DNA of 64,000 nt from Tepidisphaera sp. (GTDB taxonomy: Bacteria; Planctomycetota; Phycisphaerae; Phycisphaerales; UBA1924): positions 124,001-188,000 of the forward strand of contig WGNV01000004.1 in the NCBI GenBank assembly GCA_016124375.1, in the 5' to 3' direction. A program made the position numbers and the translations under genes. Shown here piece by piece: positions 41,767 to 51,119 of this stretch (position 1 is its first letter; the number at the start of each line of letters is the position of its first letter). The notes below the pieces were generated by a model. The model worked only from the letters and a program-made list of their open reading frames with translations. It made no database searches and was not told the DNA's origin.

Positions 41767-42264
41767 ATGACCACCCCCACCACGCCCACCACCCCCTCCA
41801 CCCCCACCATCATCCGCCCACCCTTCACCCTCGACTCCGCCCGCCAGAAGGTCCGCTTCGCCGAAGACGCCTGGAACTCCCGCGACCCCCAGCGCGTCGC
41901 CCTCGCCTACACGCCCGACAGCCAGTGGCGCAACCGGGGCGAACACATCGTCGGCCGCGACGCCATCGAGCAGTTCCTCACTCGCAAGTGGCGCCGCGAA
42001 CTCGACTATCGCCTCGTGAAAGAACTCTGGGGATGCCGCGAAAACCGCTGCGCCGTCCGCTTCCAATACGAATACCACGACGACACCGGCAACTGGTTCC
42101 GCGCCTACGGCAACGAACTCTGGGAGTTCGACGACGCGGGCCTCATGCGCCGGCGCGAGGCCAGCATCAACGAGATCCCCATCCGCCCCGAAGACCGCCG
42201 CTTCTTCTGGCCCCTCTCCGCCCCGCGCCCAACAGACCACCCCGGCATCCCCGACATCTTCTAG
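41767..42264 (+). CDS. DUF1348 (NTF2-like) protein
   Basis: A 165-residue protein of the nuclear-transport-factor-2-like DUF1348 family. After a low-complexity Thr/Pro start come the family blocks [52 protein letters not shown] and the final [15 protein letters not shown]. These are small alpha+beta barrels of unknown function. Its TAG stop overlaps the TAG of the convergent esterase in a CTAG. No clear ribosome site was found, and the start could be a few codons later. Confidence 0.93.
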   Translation: MTTPTTPTTPSTPTIIRPPFTLDSARQKVRFAEDAWNSRDPQRVALAYTPDSQWRNRGEHIVGRDAIEQFLTRKWRRELDYRLVKELWGCRENRCAVRFQYEYHDDTGNWFRAYGNELWEFDDAGLMRRREASINEIPIRPEDRRFFWPLSAPRPTDHPGIPDIF

Positions 42265-43667
42265 CGCGGGCGGCCGCCGGGCACGCCCGACCCGTGCGCA
42301 TCAATCCACGCCGCGATCTGGTCCCCCCAGTTCGGCAGCAGATACACCATCATCTCGTGCCCCACGTCCAGCTCCCAGCGCTCAGGCTCGCCCAGCATCT
42401 TCCACAGCGCCAGGCGGCTGGGCCTCCTCACCACCTCGTCCTGCGTCGCCGTCACCAGCAGCGACGGGCGCGACGCCAGCGCCGGCGCCAGCTTCACCGG
42501 GCACAACGCCGACGCCTCGTCAAAATCCTTCGTCAAGAGCGCCCGCTCGTCCGCCGTCAGCCCCCGGCCGCTCACCTTCAGATCCTTCACGTCCGGCCCG
42601 GTCGACCTGAAGTTCAACACCCCGAACGTCACCCGCGCGTTGGGCAAGGGCGAGTGCTCGAACAGGTCGATCATGTCCGAACCGGTATCGATGAACACCG
42701 TCGCCTCGGGCGGGCGGTCCAGCCCCGCGCACGCCGCCGGCGCCGTAAAGCCCCCCAGGCTCGCCCCCACCACCACCCGGGGCAGCCCCTTGAGCCCGCG
42801 CGATTTTTCCAGCAGCGCCAGCGACGTGTTCACCGCGTCGCTGACGATCATCATCCGCTCATCCACCTCACGCGCCACATCCTGCGCCGTGTTCCGGATC
42901 GCCTCGGGCCCCTCCGAAAACATCAGGAACGCCTGGCTCCGCCTCAATGGCCACGGAAACTCGCTCTCCAGCACCCACCAGCCCAGCTTGACCAGCCTCT
43001 TGCAAATGGTCGCCTCGTACGCCGTGCCCCCCGCGCTGTGCAGCCACACCACCACGCCCTTGGCATTCTCCCTGGGCCCATACGCCCACAACACCAGCGT
43101 CTGGGTGGGCATGTTCAGAAACACCGACGGGTCCGCCGCCGGCGCGCTGCCCGGGTCAAACGTCCCCCCGGTTCCAAACCGCTCCGCCAGCGTCGCCGAC
43201 ACCCCCGTGTACAGCAGCGTCGCGTCATCCGGCAAGGGCCCGCGCCAGTTCGGAAACCGGGGCCGGTTCGCCCTGCGATGTGCAGGGATCACCTCCTCCA
43301 CCACCCCCCGCTTCCCCTCTTCCACCCGCTCCACCGACACCCGCGAGAAATACGTCTGCACCACCGTCTGCGGCGGTCCACTCTCGTTCGCCTGCGTCCC
43401 CTCGCGCCCGTCGATCCACCTCCACCCGTCCCCCCGCGCCGCCAGCCCCCGGATCTTCTCCGCATCCGCGCGCCGATTCAGCACCTCGCTCGCCTCAGAA
43501 GGCACCGCCGCTCGCTCCACCTTCGCCCCGGCTCCCATCCCTTCACCCACGCTCGGCCCCAGCGCCGGATACTGCACCATCGTGCAGCCGCCCGGCAGCG
43601 CCGCCGCCGCGAGCAGCATCGCCAGCCCCAGCCCGCCCGCCGCCTTCTTGAGCGCCTTCACTCCCAT
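42261..43667 (-). CDS. Lipoprotein of alpha/beta-hydrolase type
   Basis: A 468-residue predicted lipoprotein. The signal peptide ends in PGGC (about residue 28). The hydrolase core has an oxyanion-loop segment [10 protein letters not shown], the nucleophile elbow GASLGG and a late His in VGHEMMVY; an Asp in TATQDEVV is the likely acid, completing a triad. This would act as an esterase or peptidase on the outer side of a membrane. The start overlaps by ten bases with the gene upstream on the same strand. Substrate not predictable. Confidence 0.82.
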   Translation of the reverse strand: MGVKALKKAAGGLGLAMLLAAAALPGGCTMVQYPALGPSVGEGMGAGAKVERAAVPSEASEVLNRRADAEKIRGLAARGDGWRWIDGREGTQANESGPPQTVVQTYFSRVSVERVEEGKRGVVEEVIPAHRRANRPRFPNWRGPLPDDATLLYTGVSATLAERFGTGGTFDPGSAPAADPSVFLNMPTQTLVLWAYGPRENAKGVVVWLHSAGGTAYEATICKRLVKLGWWVLESEFPWPLRRSQAFLMFSEGPEAIRNTAQDVAREVDERMMIVSDAVNTSLALLEKSRGLKGLPRVVVGASLGGFTAPAACAGLDRPPEATVFIDTGSDMIDLFEHSPLPNARVTFGVLNFRSTGPDVKDLKVSGRGLTADERALLTKDFDEASALCPVKLAPALASRPSLLVTATQDEVVRRPSRLALWKMLGEPERWELDVGHEMMVYLLPNWGDQIAAWIDAHGSGVPGGRPR

Positions 43668-44449
43668 CCCTCCTCAAACACCACCTTCACCTCGCCCGGA
43701 TCAAACCCCGGCGGCGGCGCCAGCGGCACCGGCTGCAGCTCTCCCCCCACCACCACCGGCACCAGCAAAGGCTGCCCCCCGGGCAGCTCGCTCCGCATCG
43801 ACACCACCAGGTCCCGCCTCACCCGCCCCGTTCCAAAATCAAACTGCCGATACGCCTGCCGCATCCCCGCCACCCGCACCCCCTTGCCCACCCGCGCGCC
43901 TGTCTGCTCCAGAAACTCCCGCACCACACCCAGCACGTCCTTCCCCGGCTTCGCCCCGGTCCGCGACCTCACAAACCCCGCCGGGCATCCCTCAAACAGC
44001 GGCACCCCCGGCGCCGGCAAATACACATCCCCCGCAAACCCCTGCGCCACCAGCCCCGCGCCCAGTTCGCCCGGATGCTCCGCGATCAGCGGCTCATCCC
44101 CCACGCGAAACTCGACCCCAGCCTCACGCGTCGCCCGCAGCGCCAGCCGCGCATCCCCGATCAACTCACCCAGCGCCTCGGGCAGTGGCTCAGCCCCCCA
44201 CGCGCCGTGAATCTCCCCCGCGTGCCGCTTGATCACGACCTCCGCCCGGTCCTGCCCCAGCGCGTACTCATCCTCCGGCAGCGCGTCCAGCTCCGCCAGC
44301 GCATGGGTGATCGCCTGCAGGCCGATGATCGACGGCACGCACGCCCGCAGCCGCTCGCCCGCTTCGGTCTTGGGCAGCGCCGCCGCGCTCTGCGCAAACT
44401 CCGTCCACTTGGCCAACAGCCCCGCCCAGGTGATCACGCGATCGGTCAT
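43658..44449 (-). CDS. Hypothetical protein
   Basis: A 263-residue soluble protein from ATG 44449 (MTDRVITWAGLLAKW). The frame runs back to 44515, but that region overlaps a tRNA terminator, so a later start is favoured. No ribosome site is evident. It contains helix-rich N-terminal sequence with KTEAGERLRACVPSIIGLQAI and a C-terminal beta region with FDFGTGRVRRDLVVSM, PLLVPVVVGG and [19 protein letters not shown]. No family recognised. It overlaps the following lipoprotein gene by 10 bases, so both are probably one operon. Confidence 0.7.
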   Translation of the reverse strand: MTDRVITWAGLLAKWTEFAQSAAALPKTEAGERLRACVPSIIGLQAITHALAELDALPEDEYALGQDRAEVVIKRHAGEIHGAWGAEPLPEALGELIGDARLALRATREAGVEFRVGDEPLIAEHPGELGAGLVAQGFAGDVYLPAPGVPLFEGCPAGFVRSRTGAKPGKDVLGVVREFLEQTGARVGKGVRVAGMRQAYRQFDFGTGRVRRDLVVSMRSELPGGQPLLVPVVVGGELQPVPLAPPPGFDPGEVKVVFEEGWE

Positions 44450-44513
44450 GTCGAATGCTACGGAGCGCCCACCGACCCGAATCCACGCCACCAGCCGCGC
44501 CGCCAGCGCAACC

Positions 44514-44551
44514 AAAAAAGCCGCGAGCCCGCCGGAACTTCCGGCAGGCTC
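44514..44551 (-). terminator. Terminator of the tRNA-Gly gene
   Basis: On the minus strand, GAGCCTGCCGG-AAGTT-CCGGCGGGCTC (11 pairs, one G-U) followed by GCGGC and six T residues. Confidence 0.92.
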
Positions 44552-44554
44552 GAA

Positions 44555-44626
44555 AGCGGGCGACGGGGGTCGAACCCGCGACCTACGCGTTGGGAACGCG
44601 TCGCTCTACCACTGAGCTACGCCCGC
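44555..44626 (-). tRNA. tRNA-Gly (anticodon CCC)
   Basis: On the minus strand the acceptor GCGGGCG pairs with CGCCCGC, the D arm is GTAGCTCAGTGGTAGAGC, the anticodon stem ACGCG/CGCGT closes a TTCCCAA loop (CCC anticodon, decodes GGG), and the T arm has GCGGGTTCGACCCCCGT. The discriminator is T. CCA is not encoded. Confidence 0.96.
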
Positions 44627-44671
44627 ACGCCGGCAGTATAGCCGTGCGAAATCCCGGTCAATCACGCCCAC

Positions 44672-46570
44672 CTACTTGACGCCCATGTCCGCCAGGTGCG
44701 CCCTGGCGTCCTTCTGCGTGTCGGGATACTGCGCCGCCTTCTTCAGCATCTCGATGCACCCCTTGGTGTCGCCCGTCTCGTCCAGCGCCCCCGCCAGCAG
44801 CAAGTAAGGCCGCCCCGAGTTAAACGTGTTCCCCCCCGCCTCCAGCTCCGCCACCGCCGCCTTGAACTCCGTCACCGCATCCCGGGGCCGGTCCAGGTCG
44901 CTGATGTACAACAGCCCCAGCGCCAGGTGCGACTGCAGCTTGTTCAAGATCAAATCCCGCGAGTTCTTGAGCGCCGCCTCCGACTTCGCGTACAGCTCCC
45001 TGGCCTTGGCCTCATCCCCAGACGCCCGCGCCGCCCGCGCCAGATCGCGCAGCTCCACCCCCAGCCCATACCACCCGGGCACGTACGTCTGCGCCATCTG
45101 CACGCTTCGCAGGAAGTGCTCCGCCGCCCGGGCCTTCATCGCCAGCTTCCGCGCCGGGTCGCGCTCCGCCTCCGCCTCCCGCGACAGGTTCTGCCCCAGG
45201 AAGTCGCGCAGCACCGGCCCATCCCACCCCGAATCAAACTCGTGCTGCAGCAGCGTCAGATCGCTCTTCCATCGCGCCGTCTGCTGCCACGTCAGCGCCC
45301 CCAGCAGCAGCGCCAGCCCCGCCACCACCACCCCCGCCTGCTTCGCCCGCCGCACCCCCCACTCCGTCAGCGCTCCCACCCCCAGCATCACCAGCGGCAT
45401 GATCGCCACGTACGAATACCGGTCCGCCACCAACTGCGGCCCGCTCTGCAGAAAACCCAGCACCGGCCCGATCAACACCCCGTAGGCCGCCAGCGCCGCG
45501 ATCAGCGCCGGCCGCTTCCGCCACCACGCGATTGCCAGCCCGCCCACCGCCAGCACGATCGCCCACGGCACAATCCACCTCGCCCGCGCGGGCGAAAAAT
45601 CCGTCGGCAACTCGTACATCGGCCCCAGCCCCACCGGCAGCAGCGTCTTCCACACATAAAACACCAGCCCGTACCCCGCCTGGCAGATCCGCGCCGTGAC
45701 GCTCCACTGCTCCAGCGTCCGCATCGTGTACGCCGCCGACGCCTGCGCCCGCCCCGCCACCATCGCCGTCGCCACGCCGATCACGACCAATGGCCACTTC
45801 TCGATCAGCACCCCGCGGCTCGCCCGCCCCAGCCACTTCCAGGGCTCCCTCGCCAGCCGCCCAAAGGGATACCAGTCCATCACCAGCGCCACCACGAAGA
45901 ACGTCATCCCCCACGCCTTGCACAACACCGAGATCAGCAGCAGCCCGATCGTCAGGCCATACCACTTCCCGTCCAGCGGCGCAGGCCTCCCGTCCACCGG
46001 CACATCCGCCTCCGCCCTGCCCGCCCCGCTCCCGCTCGCTCCTCGCGTCGCCCGCTCATACGCCAGCGCCGCGCCCAGCAAAAACGCCACCGACAGCACG
46101 TCGCGCCGCTCGGTGATCCACGCGACGCTCTCGACCCGCAACGGGTGCAGCCCCCACAGGAGCGCCACCACCAGCCCCGCCCACGCCGCCGTCGCCCCGG
46201 CCCACGCGGGCCGAGCCCGCCCGAACAGCACCGCCGCCAGCCACCACACCAGCAGCGTGTCGATCGCGTGCAGCACCACGTTGGTCACGTGGAAGACGCG
46301 CTCGTCATCGCCCGCGATCGCGTGATCCAGCGCGTACGACAGGTACGTCAATGGCTCATAGTGCCCCGCCCGGAACGTCGTGAACATCCACGCGATGTTC
46401 GCCGGGAAGGGGCGAAGCCACCCCTTGTCCTCGATCAGCACCGTCAGGTCGTCAAGATTCGAGAGCCCGTGCCCGAACGCGGGCGCAAACGCCGCCCCCA
46501 CGCACAGCACAACGCCCAGGGCCAGCAGCCCCCACATCCATCGCGAGTTTCGGAATTCAGGGGCGGCCAT
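44672..46570 (-). CDS. Multi-span membrane protein with TPR-like C-terminus (TMTC/DUF1736-like)
   Basis: A 632-residue polytopic protein with about ten hydrophobic helices up to residue 440, then a soluble helical C-terminal part with TPR-like pairs (SHLALGLLYISDLDRPRDA, YLLLAGALDETGDTKGCIEML). The motifs FAHGLSNLDDLTVL-type start, RAGHYEPLTYLSYALD, HPLRVESVAWITERRDVLS and ADRYSYVA are typical of GT-C glycosyltransferase-like proteins of the TMTC/DUF1736 group, which in animals O-mannosylate cadherins. Bacterial relatives are numerous in planctomycetes and have unknown acceptors. Catalytic activity is an inference. Confidence 0.85.
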   Translation of the reverse strand: MAAPEFRNSRWMWGLLALGVVLCVGAAFAPAFGHGLSNLDDLTVLIEDKGWLRPFPANIAWMFTTFRAGHYEPLTYLSYALDHAIAGDDERVFHVTNVVLHAIDTLLVWWLAAVLFGRARPAWAGATAAWAGLVVALLWGLHPLRVESVAWITERRDVLSVAFLLGAALAYERATRGASGSGAGRAEADVPVDGRPAPLDGKWYGLTIGLLLISVLCKAWGMTFFVVALVMDWYPFGRLAREPWKWLGRASRGVLIEKWPLVVIGVATAMVAGRAQASAAYTMRTLEQWSVTARICQAGYGLVFYVWKTLLPVGLGPMYELPTDFSPARARWIVPWAIVLAVGGLAIAWWRKRPALIAALAAYGVLIGPVLGFLQSGPQLVADRYSYVAIMPLVMLGVGALTEWGVRRAKQAGVVVAGLALLLGALTWQQTARWKSDLTLLQHEFDSGWDGPVLRDFLGQNLSREAEAERDPARKLAMKARAAEHFLRSVQMAQTYVPGWYGLGVELRDLARAARASGDEAKARELYAKSEAALKNSRDLILNKLQSHLALGLLYISDLDRPRDAVTEFKAAVAELEAGGNTFNSGRPYLLLAGALDETGDTKGCIEMLKKAAQYPDTQKDARAHLADMGVK

Positions 46571-46617
46571 GCGTCGGGGCCATCGTACCCGTCACGCCGG
46601 CGATCGCCCCTGCGCGC

Positions 46618-47235
46618 CTAGTACCCGGCCTTCAGCTCGCGCATCGCCCCGGGCTTGTTCTTGATCAGCCCGAACCACACCATCAGAAACAGCGGCCAAG
46701 GCAACCCCAGCACCACCGCCACGCCCAGCCCGATGTAGATCCCCGCCGTGCCGCCCTTCGCAAACGGGCTCGATTGGTTCGCCGCGATCCACGCCTCCAT
46801 CGCCTTCGCATCCCCGAACTGCACCCACAACTGCAGCAGCAGCACCAGCAAACCCCCAAACGCCCACACCAGGTGCGCCAGCCGCCCCACATCCCTGCGA
46901 CCCACCGTCGTGATCCCCGCGAACAGCAGCAGCCCCGACATGCAGAAGCCCAGCGTAAAGAGCAGGATCTTCAGCGGGCCCATCACCATCGTCGGGGGCA
47001 TGTTGTTGGGGTCAAAGCCCGGCGCGTTCGCCATCAGAATCGGCGTCGCCACCAACCCGATCACCCCGCACACCCCGCCCAGCAACCCCAGCGAGCCCCA
47101 CACGATCGACAAAATCCCCACCACCTTGGGCCACCCCACCGGCTCGCCCAACTGCACATCCCCCAGCACATCCGCATCCGTCGGCGGCGTCGCGCCCCCG
47201 GCCATCGCCATCGGTTGCTGCTCGTGTTCGGTCAT
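46618..47235 (-). CDS. Four-helix membrane protein, unknown
   Basis: A 205-residue protein from ATG 47235, which has a strong GGGAGGGG ribosome site. It has a charged N-terminus and four membrane helices (about 36-65 VVGILSIVWGSLGLLGGVCGVIGLVA, 85-108 ILLFTLGFCMSGLLLFAGITTV, 117-135 VWAFGGLLVLLLQLWV, 163-190 IYIGLGVAVVLGLPWPLFLMVWFGLI). No motif recognised. It lies between pheS and the TMTC-like gene on the same strand but with its own ribosome site. Confidence 0.75.
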   Translation of the reverse strand: MTEHEQQPMAMAGGATPPTDADVLGDVQLGEPVGWPKVVGILSIVWGSLGLLGGVCGVIGLVATPILMANAPGFDPNNMPPTMVMGPLKILLFTLGFCMSGLLLFAGITTVGRRDVGRLAHLVWAFGGLLVLLLQLWVQFGDAKAMEAWIAANQSSPFAKGGTAGIYIGLGVAVVLGLPWPLFLMVWFGLIKNKPGAMRELKAGY

Positions 47236-47351
47236 GCACCCCTCCCGAGAAAAAACGTGCGTCTTCGCGCCCGCTCCGTCACACGCGGCCGCTCCGAGGG
47301 TGTTGGGAACTCCGCCCGCACACTTGCACACCGCCCCGCCCGCTCGACAAT

Positions 47352-48383
47352 CTACAACTGCCGCAGGAATCGCAGGTCGTTGTCAAAGAGCAACCGAATA
47401 TCCGGAATCCGATACTTGCTCATCGCCAGCCGTTCGACGCCGAAGCCGAACGCAAAGCCGGTCCACTCCTCCGGATCCACCCCGCAGGCCTGAAACACCG
47501 CCGGATCGACCATGCCGCACCCGCCCAGTTCGATCCACCGGGGCGGCGCGTCGGGGTTGAGCCTCGCATAAATCTCGAACTGGGCGCTGGGCTCTGTGAA
47601 GGGGTAAAACGTCGGCGTGAAGCGCACGTTCGCCTCGTCGCCGAAGTACGCCTTGACGAACTGGAACAGCGTCGTCTTGAGATCGCTCATGCTCAAGTCG
47701 CGATCCACCGCCAGCCCTTCGATCTGGTGGAACATGAACGAGTGCGTCGCGTCCACGGTGTCGGGCCGATACACCCGCCCCGGCGACACGATGCGGATCG
47801 GCCCGGGCAGCTTGCCCCCGCCCCGCCGCACCGCCTCTTCCATCACCCGCGCCTGCACCGTGCTGGTCTGGCTGCGCAGCATCCGCGCCACGCCCTCGGC
47901 GCTGGGGTCATCCACGTAAAAATTATCGCCCGGGTCCCGCGCCGGATGCCCGGGCGGAATGTTCAGCATCACGAAGTTGTGCGCGTCATCCTCGAGCTCC
48001 GGCCCCTCGGCCACCTCGAAGCCCATGCGGGCAAACACGCCCACCAGTTCATCGCGCACTCTCGAGATGACGTGCCGCCGCCCAAGCGCCTGCGTCTGAA
48101 TCAACCCCGGCTCGGTGACGTCGATCACGTCCTTGGGCCCCGCGGCTCCCGCCGCCTCCTTCCGGGCCGCGAACGCCGCTTCCAGCTCCGCCTTGATCGC
48201 GTTCAGCCGCTGTCCGACCGTCGGCTTCTGGTCCTTGGGCACCTCTTTGAGCCGCGCCATCAGGCCCTTGAGCCGCCCGTTGGCACCCAGATACGCGACG
48301 CGCCAGGTCTCCAGCGCCTCGTGCCCGGCGGCCGTCAGCTCGTCCCTCGCCTGCTTCGCCAGTTGTTCGAGTTCCTCGATCAC
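47352..48383 (-). CDS. pheS: Phenylalanine-tRNA ligase alpha subunit
   Basis: A 343-residue class II aminoacyl-tRNA synthetase subunit that charges tRNA-Phe together with PheT. It has the N-terminal coiled coil (IEELEQLAKQARDEL), then motif 1 GPELEDDAHNFVMLNIPPGHPARD, motif 2 VDATHSFMFHQIEGLAVD and motif 3 GFAFGFGVERLAMSKY. The start is GTG 48383; the longer open frame back to 48440 does not look coding. Length fits PheS (about 330-350). The usual pheT partner is not adjacent in either direction. Confidence 0.96.
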   Translation of the reverse strand: MIEELEQLAKQARDELTAAGHEALETWRVAYLGANGRLKGLMARLKEVPKDQKPTVGQRLNAIKAELEAAFAARKEAAGAAGPKDVIDVTEPGLIQTQALGRRHVISRVRDELVGVFARMGFEVAEGPELEDDAHNFVMLNIPPGHPARDPGDNFYVDDPSAEGVARMLRSQTSTVQARVMEEAVRRGGGKLPGPIRIVSPGRVYRPDTVDATHSFMFHQIEGLAVDRDLSMSDLKTTLFQFVKAYFGDEANVRFTPTFYPFTEPSAQFEIYARLNPDAPPRWIELGGCGMVDPAVFQACGVDPEEWTGFAFGFGVERLAMSKYRIPDIRLLFDNDLRFLRQL

Positions 48384-48509
48384 GGGCCAAGCGTATCCGC
48401 ACGCGCCCCGCCAAGGCGGCGAACGCCAAAAACCCACCAAGGCCGGCGTCTGCCGGCCCCGGTAGGCATGCGCTTCACCAGAGGAGAAACGAAAGAGGAG
48501 TCCTGATAC

Positions 48510-48836
48510 TCAGTTCGGGTGCGAGGCGCTGTCGCAGCAGGCCGAGCCCGTGCCGCAGCACGAGCCGCCAGCTTCGCAGCAGCCCGACGCCTTTGCCTTG
48601 GAGCCCACCATGCCCATGCTGCCGCCGGCGTCCTTGTGATCGGTGCATTCCTTGGCGCCCTCGTGGCACGAGGCCGCACCCTCAGAGCACCCGCCGCCGC
48701 TGCTGCACGAGCCGGCCTTGGCATCGGTGCCCAGGTCGCCCGGGTTGGCCCCGCCGCTGGTCGTCGAGCACGCACCCAAAATGCCCAGGCCCGCCACACA
48801 CGCGCACACGCCGAGAAGGTTCGAGATCCGCTTCAT
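48510..48836 (-). CDS. Cysteine-rich small lipoprotein
   Basis: A 108-residue predicted lipoprotein. The signal ends at the lipobox LGAC (Cys23). The mature part has ten more Cys at 44, 50, 57, 64, 86, 87, 93, 94, 100 and 101, the last six forming the regular pattern CC-x5-CC-x5-CC. GGGAG precedes ATG 48836. A metal-binding or redox role in the envelope is the obvious hypothesis; no family was recognised. Confidence 0.75.
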   Translation of the reverse strand: MKRISNLLGVCACVAGLGILGACSTTSGGANPGDLGTDAKAGSCSSGGGCSEGAASCHEGAKECTDHKDAGGSMGMVGSKAKASGCCEAGGSCCGTGSACCDSASHPN

Positions 48837-49048
48837 GAATCGTGCTCCCTGTTCGTTCGACCAAGACAATTGACCGCTCACGCAACGCTCACACTTCGAT
48901 GCTCTCGGGGCGGGCCAGTCACAGGCACGCCGCTCCATCGACCTCCATCATTACGACCCGCCCAATCCAAGGTTCGCGGCTTACCGCCGAACTCTCCCAA
49001 ACCCCAGCCGCTCAAGGCGTTACAAACCCACTCCAAGACCGATAACCC

Positions 49049-49885
49049 TCACCCCGCCGCGTTCGCGGCGTTCTCGCCCGCCGTCGCCGGCAACTGCTGC
49101 TCCGGCTCATCGCGCAGCCTGAGCAAAATCCTCGCGTCGCTCTCCTGCCGCACCGCGATCCGCCGATGCCGCACCAGGTCCAGCACCGCCAAAAACAGCC
49201 CGATCATCTCGTGCCGCTTCTTGCCCGTGAAGATGCTGGCAAACTCCATCTCGCCCCGCTCGGGCACCTGGCTCAGCGTCTGCACGATCGCCTCGGCATG
49301 CACCTCGATCGGCGTGTCGTCGTACGTCACCTGGTGCTCGCCCAGGCGATCGAAGTTCACCGTCTCGGCGATCCTTCGAAACGCCTCGGCCAGGTCCGCC
49401 AGGTCCAGGTCTTCCAGCTCCACATCCTGCGAGTTCTCGATCGCCGCCTGCAGCGCGTCATCCGGCACCCCCGCCGGAGCCGCCGCATACCGCCGCCGCC
49501 ACGTCTCGGCCCGCTGGTCCAGCGCGTCGGCCGCGTCGCGATATTTCTTGTATTCGAGCAACTGCCGCACCAGTTCGGCCCGCGGGTCGGTCGCTTCTTT
49601 CGCCGGCGCGTCGCCCGCCGCCGCCACCACCGGCTTGGGCCCCAGCATGCGGCTCTTGATCTCCATCAGCGTCGCCGCCACCACCAGAAACTCCCCCGCC
49701 AGGTCAATATCAATCAGCCCGCTGCCGTGCCCGCGCAGGTCCTCCAGATACTTCAAGTACTGGTCGGTGATCGACGCGATCGGGATGTCATGGATATCGA
49801 CCTCATCCTTGCGGATGAGGAACAGCAAGAGGTCCATCGGACCTTCAAAGACTTCCAGGCGTACTCGATAGTCGTGATCCGTCAC
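49049..49885 (-). CDS. scpA: Segregation and condensation protein A
   Basis: A 278-residue kleisin that bridges SMC heads with ScpB. The N-terminus RVRLEVFEGPMDLLLFLIRKDEVDIHDIPIASITDQYLKYL is the diagnostic ScpA block, then FLVVAATLMEIKSRMLGP (about 63-82). The C-terminus has the winged-helix region FASIFTGKKRHEMIGLFLAVLDLVRHRRI. The start is GTG 49885 with GGAGC upstream. scpB is not adjacent. The next gene on the other strand is kdsD. Confidence 0.96.
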   Translation of the reverse strand: MTDHDYRVRLEVFEGPMDLLLFLIRKDEVDIHDIPIASITDQYLKYLEDLRGHGSGLIDIDLAGEFLVVAATLMEIKSRMLGPKPVVAAAGDAPAKEATDPRAELVRQLLEYKKYRDAADALDQRAETWRRRYAAAPAGVPDDALQAAIENSQDVELEDLDLADLAEAFRRIAETVNFDRLGEHQVTYDDTPIEVHAEAIVQTLSQVPERGEMEFASIFTGKKRHEMIGLFLAVLDLVRHRRIAVRQESDARILLRLRDEPEQQLPATAGENAANAAG

Positions 49886-50000
49886 GGGCGTTGCCGCTCC
49901 TTCGCCGCTTCTTCGCCGCTCGTCGCGCCGGCGTCACGAGCCGACACCGGAGGGTATGGCCCGCCCGCGCCCGCTCGCCCCGAGGCGTTTACCCTTCGCC

Positions 50001-51119
50001 ATGGCCAATGCTCCCCGCGCTCCGCTCGCCGGCCGCGCCCCCGTCGGGGTTCACCTCTCTCCCCCCGTCCGCGGCTCCGACGGCATCACCCACCCCGTCG
50101 ACACCCTCGAAGAACTCCAGTTCGCCCGCGGCATCGTCCGCGATGAATCCGACGCCCTCGCCCACCTCGCGTCCATTCTCGGCGCCGACTTCACCCTGGC
50201 CGTCGATCTCATCGTCGCATGCGCAGAGGCCGGCGGCACGCTCATGGTCTGCGGGCTGGGCAAGTCCGGCCTCGTCGGCGCCAAGATCTCCGCCACCCTC
50301 GCGTCGCTTGGCATTCCATCTCACTCGGTGCACCCCTCCGAAGCCGCCCACGGCGACCTCGGCCGCTTCCGCCACACCGACACCGTCATCTGCATCTCCT
50401 TCTCGGGCGAGACCGACGAGGTCGTCGCCCTGGCCGCGACCCTCAAGCAAGACGGCTTGCCCATCATCGCCATCGTCGGGGGCGACAAGGCCAACACCCC
50501 CGACCACAAGCCCAGCAGCCTCGAGCGCCTCGCGACCGTCACCCTCCACCTGGGCGTCCGCACCGAAGCCGGCGGGCCCTACTTCGTCGCGCCCACGTCC
50601 TCAACCACCGCGACCCTCGCCCTGGGCGACGCCCTCGCGCTCGCCGCGGCCAAGCGCCGCAACTTCACCGACGAAGACTTCGCCCGCCGCCACCCGGGCG
50701 GGGCGCTGGGCGAACTGCTGCGCCCCATCACCGAAATCCTCCGGTACACCGTCCCCAAAAACCTTCCCCTGGTGCCCCACACCGTGAGCGTGAGCGAAGC
50801 CCTGGCCAAGGGCCAGGGCCCCGGGCGCCGCCCCGGCGCCATCATGCTGGTCGACGACAAGAGCCACCTCGTCGGCATCTTCACCGATGGCGACCTGCGC
50901 CGCCTGGTGCTGCGCGACCGCACGGAACTCTCGCGCCCCATCGGCGAAGTGATGACCAAGGCCCCCCGCACGCTGCCCGACACCGCCCTGGTGCGCGACG
51001 CCGTCGCCATGTTCCGCGAGTTCCGCCAGGACGAAATCCCGGTCGTGAATAGCGACAACCACCCCATCGGCATGCTCGACGTGCAGGACCTCATCGCCAT
51101 GAAACTGGTGCGCGACTGA
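50001..51119 (+). CDS. kdsD: D-arabinose 5-phosphate isomerase (KpsF/GutQ family)
   Basis: A 372-residue enzyme that makes arabinose 5-phosphate for Kdo, the LPS inner-core sugar. It has an SIS domain (about 45-190) with GLGKSGLVGAKISATLASLG, SEAAHGDLG and ISFSGETDE, the RRHPGGALGELL linker and two CBS domains (about 250-372, IFTDGDLRRL, IPVVNSDNHPIGMLDVQDLIAMKL). ATG 50001 is preferred though no clear ribosome site precedes it. The stop TGA overlaps the next ATG (TGATG), coupling it to the LPS-transport-like gene. Confidence 0.95.
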   Translation: MANAPRAPLAGRAPVGVHLSPPVRGSDGITHPVDTLEELQFARGIVRDESDALAHLASILGADFTLAVDLIVACAEAGGTLMVCGLGKSGLVGAKISATLASLGIPSHSVHPSEAAHGDLGRFRHTDTVICISFSGETDEVVALAATLKQDGLPIIAIVGGDKANTPDHKPSSLERLATVTLHLGVRTEAGGPYFVAPTSSTTATLALGDALALAAAKRRNFTDEDFARRHPGGALGELLRPITEILRYTVPKNLPLVPHTVSVSEALAKGQGPGRRPGAIMLVDDKSHLVGIFTDGDLRRLVLRDRTELSRPIGEVMTKAPRTLPDTALVRDAVAMFREFRQDEIPVVNSDNHPIGMLDVQDLIAMKLVRD

